Assembly: GCA_934162555.1 (NCBI GenBank)
Contig: CAKPJE010000060.1
Location: forward strand, 1 to 6,649
Direction of reading: 5' to 3'
Source of the DNA: an uncultured Bacilli bacterium
Lineage (GTDB): Bacteria > Bacillota_I > Bacilli_A > RF39 > UBA660
DNA length: 6,649 bases
Below the pieces are notes generated by a model, which saw nothing but the letters and a program-made list of their open reading frames with translations, was not told the origin of the DNA and made no database searches. Positions within the stretch are counted from its first letter, which is position 1; each line of letters begins with the position of its first letter. The position numbers and the translations under genes were made by a program. This document shows, piece after piece, positions 6,618 through 6,649 of this stretch.

Positions 6618-6649
6618 ATGTTTTTTAAAAATATACATATAAGAATAAA
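6618..6649 (+). CDS. Possible start of a further gene, cut by the window end
   Basis: An ATG at 6618 follows GGTGA (6608-6612) by five bases, and the frame stays open to the end of the window (MFFKNIHIRI). An in-frame ATG at 6606 is an alternative start without a good ribosome binding site. Ten codons are too few to name a family or to prove that it is coding. Confidence 0.35.
   Translation, partial: MFFKNIHIRI

Overview
This window is an AT-rich bacterial chromosome segment with every recognisable gene on the + strand. The gene families, strong purine-rich ribosome binding sites and sigma-A-type promoters point to a Bacillota (Firmicutes) genome. The low GC and very tight packing suggest a reduced lineage near the Erysipelotrichia/RF39/Mollicutes side of Bacilli; that placement is inference from style, not proof. 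TGA is used as a stop (xerD-type gene) and Trp codons are TGG, so the code is standard and not the Mycoplasma code.

Layout: (1) The window opens inside the C-terminal part of a DinD-like DNA-damage-inducible protein. (2) A four-gene overlapping operon follows: rbgA (50S assembly GTPase), mrnC (Mini-RNase III, TTG start inside rbgA), rlmB-like (23S rRNA 2'-O-methyltransferase) and a small SigH-like sigma-70 family factor. The first three all act on the large ribosomal subunit. The mrnC-rlmB-sigma order is the core of the conserved Firmicutes cysS-mrnC-rlmB-yacP-sigH cluster, here without cysS and yacP and with rbgA at its head. The operon ends in a hairpin terminator that overlaps the sigma stop codon. 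(3) Three single-gene units follow, each with its own promoter: a XerC/XerD tyrosine recombinase, a zinc-type thymidine kinase with an unusual central insertion, and a tRNA-guanine transglycosylase. (4) Last is a 234-residue predicted zinc metalloprotease whose active-site signature matches the catalytic domain of anthrax lethal factor, followed by a terminator and possibly the first codons of another gene.

The most notable points are: the lethal-factor-like HEIGH...Y-x6-E protease without a signal peptide; a consensus promoter whose predicted +1 falls exactly on the A of the recombinase ATG, with no Shine-Dalgarno sequence, predicting a leaderless mRNA; promoters nested inside terminator hairpins (a perfect extended -10 sits in the loop of the thymidine kinase terminator); the 50S-maturation/sigma operon; and substitutions in the substrate pocket of the Tgt protein that may change which base it inserts. 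No tRNA, rRNA, CRISPR array or insertion sequence was seen, and no gene-free stretch exceeds about 100 bases.
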